A DNA stretch of 6,465 nucleotides from Deltaproteobacteria bacterium (lineage in GTDB: Bacteria > Desulfobacterota > G020345765). The position numbers and the translations under genes were made by a program. The stretch covers positions 1-6,465 of the forward strand of contig JAUWWP010000159.1 of the NCBI GenBank assembly GCA_030616835.1. Reading direction: 5' to 3'. This document shows, piece after piece, positions 1-6,162 of the stretch (positions are counted from its first letter, which is position 1; each line of letters begins with the position of its first letter). A model generated the notes under the pieces. It was not told the DNA's origin. It searched no databases and saw nothing but the letters and a program-made list of their open reading frames with translations.

Positions 1-281
1 CCTCTGATCAGTCATTAGGCACAAGCCAGAGGGTAGCGAAAATTAAACCTCATTTAATAGTAATGGATGTGAGTATGCCTGGTCTTGAGGGAGATAGGGT
101 TTGTAAAATTCTCAAGGATAGTAATATCGGTAAGAACATGATAATAATCCTTTATTCTTCCAAAAATCAGGGTGAACTCAAGAAGTTGGCAGAGAAGGCG
201 GAGGCAGACGATTTTTTAACAAAATCCAGCAATTATCAAGAGCTGGTTGAGAAGGTAAATTCCCTCTTGAAGAATCCCTAA
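1..281 (+). CDS. Response-regulator receiver domain, C-terminal part (5' end outside window)
   Basis: The frame is open from the left edge (codons in phase from base 3) to a TAA at 279-281, so the gene starts outside the window; the ATG at 63 is an internal Met just before the phospho-acceptor Asp and is not a believable start. Visible residues fit a CheY-like fold: a beta3 strand ending in IVMD, with the Asp as likely phosphorylation site, then the typical SMPGLEGD loop, a beta4 strand ending in LYSS that supplies the conserved Ser/Thr, and a conserved Lys in DDFLTKSS. The usual Lys-Pro is Lys-Ser here. About 30 N-terminal residues with the acidic Mg-binding pair are missing from view. The protein ends soon after the last helix, so this is either a stand-alone receiver or the C-terminal receiver of a larger hybrid kinase. 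It presumably receives phosphate from a histidine kinase; the partner is not visible. Family call is firm, role unknown. Confidence 0.85.
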   Translation, partial: SDQSLGTSQRVAKIKPHLIVMDVSMPGLEGDRVCKILKDSNIGKNMIIILYSSKNQGELKKLAEKAEADDFLTKSSNYQELVEKVNSLLKNP

Positions 282-290
282 GGTAGGAAC

Positions 291-318
291 AAATCAGGGT
301 CAGACCCCGACTATTGAC
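291..318. repeat. GGGTCAGACCC palindrome in a degenerate interspersed repeat
   Basis: Bases 297-307 form a perfect 11-base palindrome (GGGTC-A-GACCC) followed by CGACTATTGACTT. The motif resembles the GGGGTCAG-type segments at 2350-2412 and 2486-2514. From memory it also resembles repeats found near REP-associated (Y1) transposases in other genomes; this cannot be checked here. It lies in the 59-base gap between the receiver gene and the DUF362 gene. A role as a short terminator is possible but no T-run follows. Confidence 0.4.
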
Positions 319-340
319 TTATGAATAAGCCGGGTTAGAG

Positions 341-1645
341 TTGAACGGGTTGGCAGAAAAGCATAGGATAATCATCCGCAGTGTTCCAGATTACCAGGAC
401 ATTGATATCATCCGGAGGGTGGTCGCCGAGGGCATAAAGGATTTAGACGCCAAGCCCTCTGGCAGGGTATTACTCAAGTACAATATGGTATTCGCCCACA
501 AGAGATTTGGCCGCTTCGCCTATACCCATCCCCATGTGCTGGAGGCTATTATTGACGTGCTGGCAGCCCGACCGGAGGTGGAGAAGGTCATTCTGGGCGA
601 GAGGACGGGGGTATATGTCCCAACCCGGTATCACTTCAGCCAGGCCGGATATGGATACCTAAGAAAAAAACCCAAGGTCGAGGTTTGCTTTTTTGACGAA
701 GACAAGCTGGTCGAGATCCCCCTTGAGAGGGGTGGATTTCATAAGCGCCTGCGCTTTGCCCGGACTTTGGTCGAGGCCGACTACAAGGTGTATGCGCCCA
801 AGCTCAAGCACCATGTGAGCACCAGGCTCACCTGCGCGATGAAGCTCAATATGGGCATCTGCGATCAAAAGGAAAGGCTCCTTGGCCACGACTACCACCT
901 CGAAGAAAAGATTGCCGACCTATACGAGGTCGGCAATCCTGACCTGGTGGTTGTTGACGCGATAGATGTAGGCCAGCAAAATGAGATCGTGCCCAAGCCG
1001 CTACGCCTCGGAGTAATCATGATGGGAACCTCAGGGGTGGCTATTGACTCAGTGGGGGCCCGGCTCCTGGGGTTTGATCCCGGAGAGATCGAACATCTAA
1101 GGATTGCAAGGTCACGCGGCTGGGAGCCGGTAACCGACGACCAGATTGAAATCAAGAGTGAAATGCCCTGGGATGAGTTGCTCAAAAAGACCAAGGACTT
1201 CGACTACACCTACTCAGATTTAGATAAGATTGATACCCGAATTCGCTTCTACCTGGGTAATTACCCTGACGGGGAGGAACCCTGCTGGGGAGGCTGCATA
1301 AACATGCTGAAAGGTGCGCTGGCGGTTTTTGAAGCCTACAAGCAGGGCGCCCTCAAACGGGCCCGGCCGGTGGCGATGGTCATCGGCGAGTATGAGGGCG
1401 ATGTTGACGGGCAGGGGTACCCGATTCTTCTGGTAGGTAATTGCACCAAGGTCCGCGGCAAGGTTCAGGGGAAAACCCGGCGGATCAGGGGATGCCCCGT
1501 AGCCATACCAATATTCGCGGCACTGGCTCCCTATTATTTAAAGATTCCCGCCCCTTACCTGGAGAAGAATCCCGATCAGATATACGGGTTTCCCTATCAT
1601 CTGGCCGTATCTTACATCCATAAGTTTATTAACCGAGTGTTTTAA
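341..1645 (+). CDS. DUF362 domain-containing protein with C-terminal cysteine cluster
   Basis: The 434-residue protein matches the DUF362 family by its core: residues 43-90 (VLLKYNMVFAHKR through LGERTG), KLKHHVSTRLTCAMKLNMG at 154-172, and NPDLVVVDAIDVG (199-211) followed by GVIMMGTSGVAIDSVGARLLGFDP (224-247), the family's most typical stretch. DUF362 proteins are mostly uncharacterised and several carry Fe-S sites. Here the C-terminal third has a CWGGC pair (Cys315, Cys319), a GNC (Cys368) and a GCP (Cys385), four cysteines that could hold an Fe-S cluster or another metal; this is inference. No signal peptide or membrane segment is apparent, so it is probably cytoplasmic. The start is uncertain: the in-frame stop at 326-328 limits it, TTG at 341 is the first candidate, TTG at 350 is another, and neither has a good ribosome binding site. 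The ATG at 321 is out of frame and stops after five codons. Third codon positions look richer in G and C than in the neighbouring genes. Biochemical function unknown. Confidence 0.85.
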   Translation: MNGLAEKHRIIIRSVPDYQDIDIIRRVVAEGIKDLDAKPSGRVLLKYNMVFAHKRFGRFAYTHPHVLEAIIDVLAARPEVEKVILGERTGVYVPTRYHFSQAGYGYLRKKPKVEVCFFDEDKLVEIPLERGGFHKRLRFARTLVEADYKVYAPKLKHHVSTRLTCAMKLNMGICDQKERLLGHDYHLEEKIADLYEVGNPDLVVVDAIDVGQQNEIVPKPLRLGVIMMGTSGVAIDSVGARLLGFDPGEIEHLRIARSRGWEPVTDDQIEIKSEMPWDELLKKTKDFDYTYSDLDKIDTRIRFYLGNYPDGEEPCWGGCINMLKGALAVFEAYKQGALKRARPVAMVIGEYEGDVDGQGYPILLVGNCTKVRGKVQGKTRRIRGCPVAIPIFAALAPYYLKIPAPYLEKNPDQIYGFPYHLAVSYIHKFINRVF

Positions 1646-1681
1646 TGATTTTTGGATAAATGTTTTGCAAGGCCTAACTAT

Positions 1682-1714
1682 AGATGACCAGAAGAATATC
1701 AGTCAAGGTCATCT
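1682..1714. promoter_or_regulatory. Inverted repeat AGATGACC...GGTCATCT upstream of the membrane-protein gene
   Basis: Two perfect 8-base arms (1682-1689 and 1707-1714) are separated by 17 bases, in the 98-base gap between the DUF362 gene and the membrane-protein gene, ending about 30 bases before the start codon. It could be an operator for a dimeric repressor or a hairpin in the leader. No T-run follows, so it is not a standard terminator. A TATAGA hexamer at 1679-1684 overlaps the left arm but has no matching -35 box at normal spacing, so I do not call a promoter. Confidence 0.35.
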
Positions 1715-1730
1715 CCGTCTGAATGCACGG

Positions 1731-1739
1731 AAAGGAGGT
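1731..1739 (+). promoter_or_regulatory. Strong ribosome binding site that sets the membrane-protein start
   Basis: AAAGGAGGT is a near-perfect Shine-Dalgarno sequence five bases before the ATG at 1744. It decides the start against the in-frame ATG at 1723, which would place the Shine-Dalgarno inside the coding region and has no site of its own. Confidence 0.85.
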
Positions 1740-1743
1740 TATT

Positions 1744-2313
1744 ATGTTACAGCCTGATTTGCTTTTTTCTTACGGACTATCTTCAGGACTTGCCATTGCG
1801 GCCGGGAAGAAACTGAGGAACGAAAAAAGCCCCTGGGTTAATAAATATTTTATCGTGACCGTTCTGTGGCTTTCAATCTGTTTTATCCCCCAGATATTGT
1901 ATTTACTCTGGCGATTCCCCGCCTGGGAGTCCATGTTTGTGGCAAAAGATTACTCGGACATTCCGGCATGGGTAGTGGCAATCTATCCAATTGCTGTTCT
2001 TATCTTAGGCGCACTTGGTTTTTATGTTACCTATTTCTTTCTTATCAAGGAAAAACATTTTGCCGCAATAGCCCAAGTTATTGGGAGTGTTACGGCAGCA
2101 CTATTTCTGGTAACTATTGGTTGGGATGGCACCGGATATAAGAGACTTCTGTATGCGGGCACGGGCACTGATTGGGCAAACGGACTTGTTTATCCACTTA
2201 CAGATTTTTTTACCAGCCCGGTTTCTTCCACCTTGATGTGGCTGGAGGCACTGGCATTAATACCCTATGCGTTTATTTTTATAAAATGGGCCAGAGAAAA
2301 TAAGGCGGCATAA
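1744..2313 (+). CDS. Small polytopic membrane protein, unnamed family
   Basis: A 189-residue integral membrane protein with about five hydrophobic segments: roughly 6-20, 35-56, 75-100, 106-126 and 163-182. Positively charged patches follow segment 1 (KKLRNEK, 22-28) and the last segment (KWAREN, 181-186), giving rough topology cues. Notable conserved-looking stretches are LLWRFPAWESMFVA (54-67), IPAWVVAIYP (73-82) and TIGWDGTGYKR (124-134); the last, with its Trp-Asp and glycines at a membrane edge, looks like a functional site rather than plain lipid-facing sequence. No cofactor-binding or transport signature is seen. From memory, similar unnamed proteins occur in other environmental bacteria, but I can assign no function. 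The gene has a strong ribosome binding site, suggesting real expression, and is A/T-richer than the DUF362 gene before it. It stands alone: 98 bases follow the previous gene and the next gene is convergent. No clear terminator was found after the TAA. Confidence 0.75.
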   Translation: MLQPDLLFSYGLSSGLAIAAGKKLRNEKSPWVNKYFIVTVLWLSICFIPQILYLLWRFPAWESMFVAKDYSDIPAWVVAIYPIAVLILGALGFYVTYFFLIKEKHFAAIAQVIGSVTAALFLVTIGWDGTGYKRLLYAGTGTDWANGLVYPLTDFFTSPVSSTLMWLEALALIPYAFIFIKWARENKAA

Positions 2314-2349
2314 GATTTACGGTCCACGGTTCTTTCAGCGGACAGGGAG

Positions 2350-2412
2350 TGGGGTTAGGTCTTGCTTTCTGCTATTTTTGGGAACGAAAAGGGTGAGGTC
2401 AGACTTTACTTA
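2350..2412 (+). repeat. Two degenerate GGGGTCAGGTCTTG-type repeat units
   Basis: Unit one (from 2350) reads TGGGGTTAGGTCTTGCTTTC followed by TGCTATTTTT; unit two (2390-2412) reads AGGGTGAGGTCAGACTTTAC followed by TTA. Both resemble the segment at 2486-2514 and, more weakly, the one near 297. I infer decayed copies of one interspersed repeat. From memory the same type of motif flanks REP-associated Y1 transposase genes in other genomes; no transposase is present here. Confidence 0.45.
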
Positions 2413-2431
2413 GCCACTTAAAAAAGGATTC

Positions 2432-2459
2432 ATCCTACTTCGCCAAGGCTTCGTCGGAT
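2432..2459. repeat. Short imperfect palindrome with CTTCGCCAAGGCTTCG core
   Basis: Arms ATCCTAC (2432-2438) and GTCGGAT (2453-2459) pair with one mismatch around a core containing GCCAAGGC. The 7-base word GGATTCA occurs on both sides (2426-2432 and 2472-2478). This looks like a small interspersed palindromic element; I recall similar units in genomes of uncultured bacteria, which a search could test. Confidence 0.4.
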
Positions 2460-2485
2460 AAAAGGAATCGAGGATTCAAGGATTA

Positions 2486-2514
2486 AAGTAAATGGGGTCG
2501 GGTTTTGTATTGTG
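2486..2514 (+). repeat. GGGGTCGGGTTTTGTATTGTG repeat unit
   Basis: This is the best-preserved member of the GGGGTCAG-type set in the window: AAATGGGGTCGGG, then TTTTGTATTGTGA. It has the same orientation as the units at 2350-2412. It is probably a remnant of a dispersed repeat and has no coding content. Confidence 0.45.
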
Positions 2515-2605
2515 AGTTTCTCATTGCCTCCATTTTACAAAAGGGTTCGTCCGTTCTCCATAGTAACTACGAAGGCTGAATGGATAACCTCCTCAGGACA
2601 GGCAA

Positions 2606-2638
2606 GGGGGAGGAAATGGGATGAACTATTCCTCCTTC
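2606..2638. repeat. Inverted repeat GGAGGAA...TTCCTCC
   Basis: Seven-base perfect arms (2609-2615 and 2629-2635) enclose a 13-base loop; two G-T pairs and one more G-C would lengthen the stem in the plus-strand RNA. It lies about 45 bases past the stop of the minus-strand operon. Neither strand has a following T-run, so a role as intrinsic terminator is doubtful. Confidence 0.35.
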
Positions 2639-2674
2639 CCTTCGACCCCGATGCCCATCGGGGCTCAGGACAAG
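2638..2674. repeat. Palindrome CCCCGATG-CC-CATCGGGG nested in CCCTTCGAC...CTCAGGACAAG repeat
   Basis: Bases 2646-2663 form a perfect 8-base inverted repeat with a 2-base centre (7 pairs with a 4-base loop as RNA). It is flanked by CCCTTCGAC on the left and GCTCAGGACAAG on the right. The 9-base word CTCAGGACA is repeated at 2592-2600, so part of the unit is present twice. The flanks look like a widespread interspersed repeat I remember from many environmental genomes. It sits just past the stop of the minus-strand operon and may block or slow transcription, but lacks a T-run. Confidence 0.5.
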
Positions 2675-2681
2675 TATCTGT

Positions 2682-3455
2682 TTACCAAGAGGGTGACTGA
2701 TATTTTTCTTTTTTCCTTTTCGCTAATTCTCGAATAAGTTCAATCTCTGCCCGGCTAAGAGGGATATCCCTCCACTGAACATTCGAAATCCTGCCAAAAC
2801 TTTCCTTTAAAGCATCACGCAATTCCTTAACCCCGGTGTTTCTTGCTCTTTTAAATGGAGGGCACGGGGCTTGAAGCCGGGCATTATAAAAATATTTCCG
2901 CATCTCTTCCGTAGCGGGATTTAGATTTAATGTGGCCTGATGCAATATCCTCCTTCCATCCCTTCGTTGGGCGCCACCCGCCACCTTCTTATTATTTATT
3001 ATTACATCATCTTCTATGGGGGAAAAGAAACATATATTCGGCTTTGGCACATTTGGATTATTTTGCTCATCGATTTTTTTATAATGCTCAGATTTAATGC
3101 CCAGATATTTTAACGCTTCGATGACCCAGGTATGAATGAACCGATACGATTCTCTTACCCCTCTTGGCAAACCATTGCCTCCCCATTCCCCGATGAGAGA
3201 AAAAGAAAGGTCTCCTTTATGATATACTGTTCCTCCTCCGGTAGGACGCCGCACCACCTCAATTCCATCCCGCCGGCAAGCCCCAAGGTTCATATCATCC
3301 AGCCTCTCGTGCCGTCCGATGGAGATTGCCGGATTTTTCCAGGTATAAATCCTCAAGATTCCATCGTATTGACGAATCTGAGCAAACAACACCTCGTCAA
3401 TTGCCATATTAGTATATGCGTCATTTGCTTCTGATTCAATCAGCCTCCATATCAT
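2682..3455 (-). CDS. Lipoate-protein ligase / octanoyltransferase (LplA/LipM family)
   Basis: A 257-residue cytoplasmic enzyme of the biotin/lipoate-transferase fold, expected to attach a lipoyl or octanoyl group to the lipoyl-domain Lys of GcvH. Motifs seen: an N-terminal NMAIDEVL (16-23), the substrate-pocket motif RRPTGGGTVYH (69-79), GDLSFS (81-86), and IINNKKVAGGAQRRDGR (152-168), whose Lys157 fits the invariant lysine. It ends without the extra C-terminal domain of the roughly 340-residue E. coli LplA. A Cys at 142 (NICFFSP) sits where LipM-type octanoyltransferases have their catalytic Cys, so it may be an octanoyl-ACP:GcvH transferase rather than an ATP-dependent ligase; the two cannot be separated by eye. 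The ATG overlaps the gcvPB stop (ATGA), and AAGGG lies seven bases upstream. Last gene of the gcv operon, which supports GcvH as substrate. Family call firm; gene name left open. Confidence 0.9.
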   Translation of the reverse strand: MIWRLIESEANDAYTNMAIDEVLFAQIRQYDGILRIYTWKNPAISIGRHERLDDMNLGACRRDGIEVVRRPTGGGTVYHKGDLSFSLIGEWGGNGLPRGVRESYRFIHTWVIEALKYLGIKSEHYKKIDEQNNPNVPKPNICFFSPIEDDVIINNKKVAGGAQRRDGRRILHQATLNLNPATEEMRKYFYNARLQAPCPPFKRARNTGVKELRDALKESFGRISNVQWRDIPLSRAEIELIRELAKRKKEKYQSPSW

Positions 3456-4804
3456 TTTCTTACCCTTAATTCCCTCGCTGCCCTTACTTCATCTACCCGT
3501 TTGACCGGCATACTGTGAGGGGCTTTTTTTAATATTTCCGGCGTCTCTTCGGCTTCCCGGGCGATTTTACTCATCGCTTCGATGAATCCATCCAGGGTCT
3601 CCTTGCTCTCGGTCTCGGTAGGCTCTATCATTATCGCCTCATTCACTATAAGAGGAAAATAAACAGTAGGTGCGTGAAAACCAAAATCGAGTAAACGTTT
3701 GGCAATATCCAGAGCCCTTACCCCCAGTTCCTTCCGTCTCTCCGCTGATATCACGAATTCATGCATACAGGTTTTATCGTACGGAACTCGGTAATGTTCG
3801 CGAAGTTTCACCCGGAGATAATTCGCATTAATTATGGCGTTTTCACTGACCTTTCGTAAACCTTCTTTGCCCAGCATCCTCAGATAACAGTAGGCTTTAA
3901 TGATGACTCCGATATTCCCATAAAACGAATGGAGCTTGCCGATGGAATGAGGGCGGGAGTAATCCCAGGAGAATTTCCCATTCTCTTCTTTAATAAGGGG
4001 GACCGGCAGGAAAGGAATGAGCCCTTTTTTAACCCCGACCGGGCCCGAACCGGGCCCCCCGCCTCCGTGAGGTGCACCGAAAGTCTTATGTAAATTAAGG
4101 TGCAATATATCAAAACCCATATCTCCGGGACGGCAAATTCCTAACAGGGCATTGAGGTTCGCGCCATCGAGGTAGAGGAGTGCCCCCGCATCGTGGACGA
4201 TCCTGGCGATCTCCAGGATGTCTTTCTCGAACAAGCCTAAAGTATTTGGATTGGTAATCATCACCAGGGCCACATCTTCGTTCATAATTTCTTTAAGTGC
4301 ATTCAAATCAACACATCCCGCGCGATTAGATTTAACCTCCACCGCTTCATATCCTCCGATGGTTGCGCTTGCTGGATTGGTCCCGTGCGCTGAATCCGGA
4401 ATGATTACCCTCTTTCGGGGCCTGCCCAAGGATTGATGATAGGCCTTGGCGATTAGGGCACCGGTAAGTTCACCCTGTGCTCCCGCGGCCGGCTGAAGGG
4501 TGAAGGCATCCATCCCGCAGATTTCGCAAAGAAGGTGCTCCATTTGACAGAGCAATTCCATAATCCCCTGAGTCGTATCCTCGGATTGATAAGGATTAAT
4601 TCGGGCAAATCCAGGAAGTCTTGATATCTCTTCCGAAGATTTGGGATTATATTTCATCGTGCAGGAACCCAGCGGATAAAAATTCGTATCCCCAGCGAAA
4701 TTTTTTTGAGCAAGGTGCATAAAATGTCGCACCACCTCTCCTTCATTCAAATCTGGTAAATCTGGCATTTCCTTACGAAGGAATTTTTCCGGAATATCTT
4801 TCAT
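3452..4804 (-). CDS. gcvPB: Glycine dehydrogenase (decarboxylating) subunit 2, GcvPB
   Basis: The PLP-binding half of the split P-protein of the glycine cleavage system. With GcvPA it decarboxylates glycine and passes the aminomethyl group to the lipoyl arm of GcvH. Numbering from ATG 4804 (450 residues), seen motifs are NFYPLGSCTMKYNPK (41-55), SAHGTNPASA (138-147), YLDGANLNA (211-219), and LNLHKTFGAPHGGGGPGSGP (236-255), where Lys240 is the expected Schiff-base lysine for PLP. FGFHAPTVYFP (374-384) and MIEPTETES (392-400) are typical of the C-terminal domain. A GTG at 4807 is an alternative start, but ATG 4804 has GAGGAG at a better six-base spacing. Either way the N-terminus is shorter than usual: the family normally has about 25 more residues before the LRKEMPDLP segment. 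The start overlaps the gcvPA stop and the stop overlaps the next ATG, suggesting translational coupling. Confidence 0.95.
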   Translation of the reverse strand: MKDIPEKFLRKEMPDLPDLNEGEVVRHFMHLAQKNFAGDTNFYPLGSCTMKYNPKSSEEISRLPGFARINPYQSEDTTQGIMELLCQMEHLLCEICGMDAFTLQPAAGAQGELTGALIAKAYHQSLGRPRKRVIIPDSAHGTNPASATIGGYEAVEVKSNRAGCVDLNALKEIMNEDVALVMITNPNTLGLFEKDILEIARIVHDAGALLYLDGANLNALLGICRPGDMGFDILHLNLHKTFGAPHGGGGPGSGPVGVKKGLIPFLPVPLIKEENGKFSWDYSRPHSIGKLHSFYGNIGVIIKAYCYLRMLGKEGLRKVSENAIINANYLRVKLREHYRVPYDKTCMHEFVISAERRKELGVRALDIAKRLLDFGFHAPTVYFPLIVNEAIMIEPTETESKETLDGFIEAMSKIAREAEETPEILKKAPHSMPVKRVDEVRAARELRVRK

Positions 4805-6135
4805 CACACTCTCCTCAACACCTCCATCAATTTACCGATATCCTCTTCAGTTTTAGTTTCGGTGACACACCACAGCGTGGCTTCGGCTAACTCGGGATAA
4901 TACCGTTTAAGTGGCAAACCACCAATAATCCCATCTTTCAAGAGAGCATCTTGAATGATTTCAGGACTCTTTTTACTGGATATTACGAATTCATTGAAAA
5001 AAGGTTGATCGAACGCCGGAGCAAATCCATTAATCTCTAAGACCTTTTCATAAGCATAATGGCTCAGCTTAATATTTTTTAAGCCTGTCTCCTTAAGTCC
5101 CTCTTTGCCCAGGAGGCTTACGAATATCAATGCCCTTAATGCACAAAGTGCCTGATTGGTGCAAATGTTGGAAGTTGCCCTTTCCCGCCTGATGTGCTGC
5201 TCCCGGGTTTGCAGGGTGAGGGTGAACGCCCGGTTACCCTGCAGATCCATGGTCTCTCCGACAACCCGTCCTGGAATCTTACGGATGAATTCCTTTTTGC
5301 CGGCGAAGATACCTAAATAAGGCCCCCCATACGAGAGAGGGAGCCCCAGCGATTGCCCTTCGGCACAGGCAATGTCCGCATTATATTCCCCTGGTGGTTT
5401 CAACACCCCGAGAGCAATGGGATTTGTGCACACAATGAAGAGCGCTCCCTGTCGATGACAGATGGTTTCAAATACAGTCATATCTTCCAGGCATCCGAAA
5501 AAATTTGGGTTCTGAACTATGAATGCCGCGGTATCATCGTCCAGAGAGGCCTTCAATTTTGAAACATCGGTTATTCCTTCATTCCCGGAAACTTCTATTA
5601 TCGAGACCATATTTTTTAGATAAGTCTCAATTACCGTCCGATATTGTGGGTTTAATGTCCGGGAAACAATTATCTTTTTTCTATTCGTATGACGAATCGC
5701 AAGGAGTGCGGCTTCCGCACAGGCGGAGGCCGCATCATAAAGAGAGGCGTTAGCCACATCCATTCCCATCAATTCACAGATTGCCGTTTGAAACTCGTAA
5801 ATAGTCTGGAGTAGTCCCTGGCTGGCCTCTGCCTGATACGGAGTATAGGCGGTGACGAATTCCCCCCGGGAGGAAAGATAGTCCACCGCGGCCGGAATAA
5901 AGTGATCATAAGCCCCGGCACCTAAATAGGTCGGGTAATCATCAGCGTTAATATTTTTTTTGCTCAAAGAACGCAGATGACGAAAAAGTTCCATTTCGGA
6001 GAGCCCTTCCGGAGTATCAATATCCGCTTTTCTGAGGGATGAGGGGATATCCTCGATTAATTCCTTGAATGACTTTACTCCGATCGCCTTGAGCATTTCC
6101 CGGCGCTCTTCGTCAGTATTTGGGATAAAATCCAT
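4804..6135 (-). CDS. gcvPA: Glycine dehydrogenase (decarboxylating) subunit 1, GcvPA
   Basis: The partner subunit of GcvPB in the heteromeric P-protein; this half keeps the fold but lacks the PLP lysine. At 443 residues it is full length for the family. Diagnostic stretches are YLGAGAYDHFIP (70-81), TAYTPYQAEASQG (95-107), SLYDAASACAEAA (131-143), CAEGQSLGLPLSYGGPYLG (257-275) and, most telling, TREQHIRRERATSNICTNQA (310-329) after GRVVGETMD (289-297). The N-terminus starts as in relatives (MDFIPNTDEERREML), which supports ATG 6135; AGGGGGG eight bases upstream is a weak Shine-Dalgarno. The gene follows gcvH after 62-63 bases that contain a repeat fragment, and overlaps gcvPB by one to four bases. 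Co-transcription with gcvH is likely but the repeat in the gap could change the mRNA ratio. No glycine riboswitch can be seen here; if there is one it would lie upstream of the operon, outside the window. Confidence 0.96.
   Translation of the reverse strand: MDFIPNTDEERREMLKAIGVKSFKELIEDIPSSLRKADIDTPEGLSEMELFRHLRSLSKKNINADDYPTYLGAGAYDHFIPAAVDYLSSRGEFVTAYTPYQAEASQGLLQTIYEFQTAICELMGMDVANASLYDAASACAEAALLAIRHTNRKKIIVSRTLNPQYRTVIETYLKNMVSIIEVSGNEGITDVSKLKASLDDDTAAFIVQNPNFFGCLEDMTVFETICHRQGALFIVCTNPIALGVLKPPGEYNADIACAEGQSLGLPLSYGGPYLGIFAGKKEFIRKIPGRVVGETMDLQGNRAFTLTLQTREQHIRRERATSNICTNQALCALRALIFVSLLGKEGLKETGLKNIKLSHYAYEKVLEINGFAPAFDQPFFNEFVISSKKSPEIIQDALLKDGIIGGLPLKRYYPELAEATLWCVTETKTEEDIGKLMEVLRRV
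4811..4816 (-). promoter_or_regulatory. Ribosome binding site of gcvPB inside the end of gcvPA
   Basis: GAGGAG on the minus strand lies within the last codons of gcvPA, six bases before ATG 4804 and three before GTG 4807. The spacing favours ATG 4804, giving a TGATG stop-start junction. Confidence 0.6.
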
Positions 6136-6162
6136 AACTTATTCCCCCCTGGACACTGGAAT

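Larger units (their letters stand above)
2314..2681. other. Convergent intergenic region made of degenerate repeats, no gene
   Basis: This stretch separates the stop of the membrane-protein gene (plus) from the stop of the lipoate-ligase gene (minus). It holds at least five short repeat or palindromic units, listed separately, and no credible gene. A 62-codon plus-strand reading frame at 2512-2700 starts on GTG, runs through the repeats and into the end of the minus-strand gene, and resembles no family I know. No hairpin followed by a T-run was found for either strand, so transcription stop sites here are unclear. Confidence 0.7.

Noticed and set aside
321..338. Five-codon ATG frame just before the DUF362 gene, as a possible leader peptide
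   Set aside because: No ribosome binding site, no regulatory codon pattern; it probably occurs by chance.
659..1194. Two minus-strand reading frames (659-898 and 892-1194) opposite the DUF362 gene
   Set aside because: They lie fully inside a recognised gene, resemble no family and have no ribosome binding sites.
2314..2681. CRISPR array or intact insertion sequence in the repeat-rich gap
   Set aside because: Units are few, unequal and not regularly spaced, and no transposase or cas gene is present.
2512..2700. 62-codon plus-strand frame in the convergent gap
   Set aside because: It starts on GTG within a repeat, reads through palindromes and overlaps the end of the minus-strand gene; the product has no recognisable features.
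2682..2730. T-rich stretch near 2701 as a terminator
   Set aside because: It is the reverse strand of the Lys-rich end of the LplA/LipM gene, and no hairpin precedes a T-run on either strand.
5353..5753. Plus-strand frames opposite gcvPA, and similar ones at 3132-3434 and 4218-4436
   Set aside because: Antisense shadows of well-supported genes.
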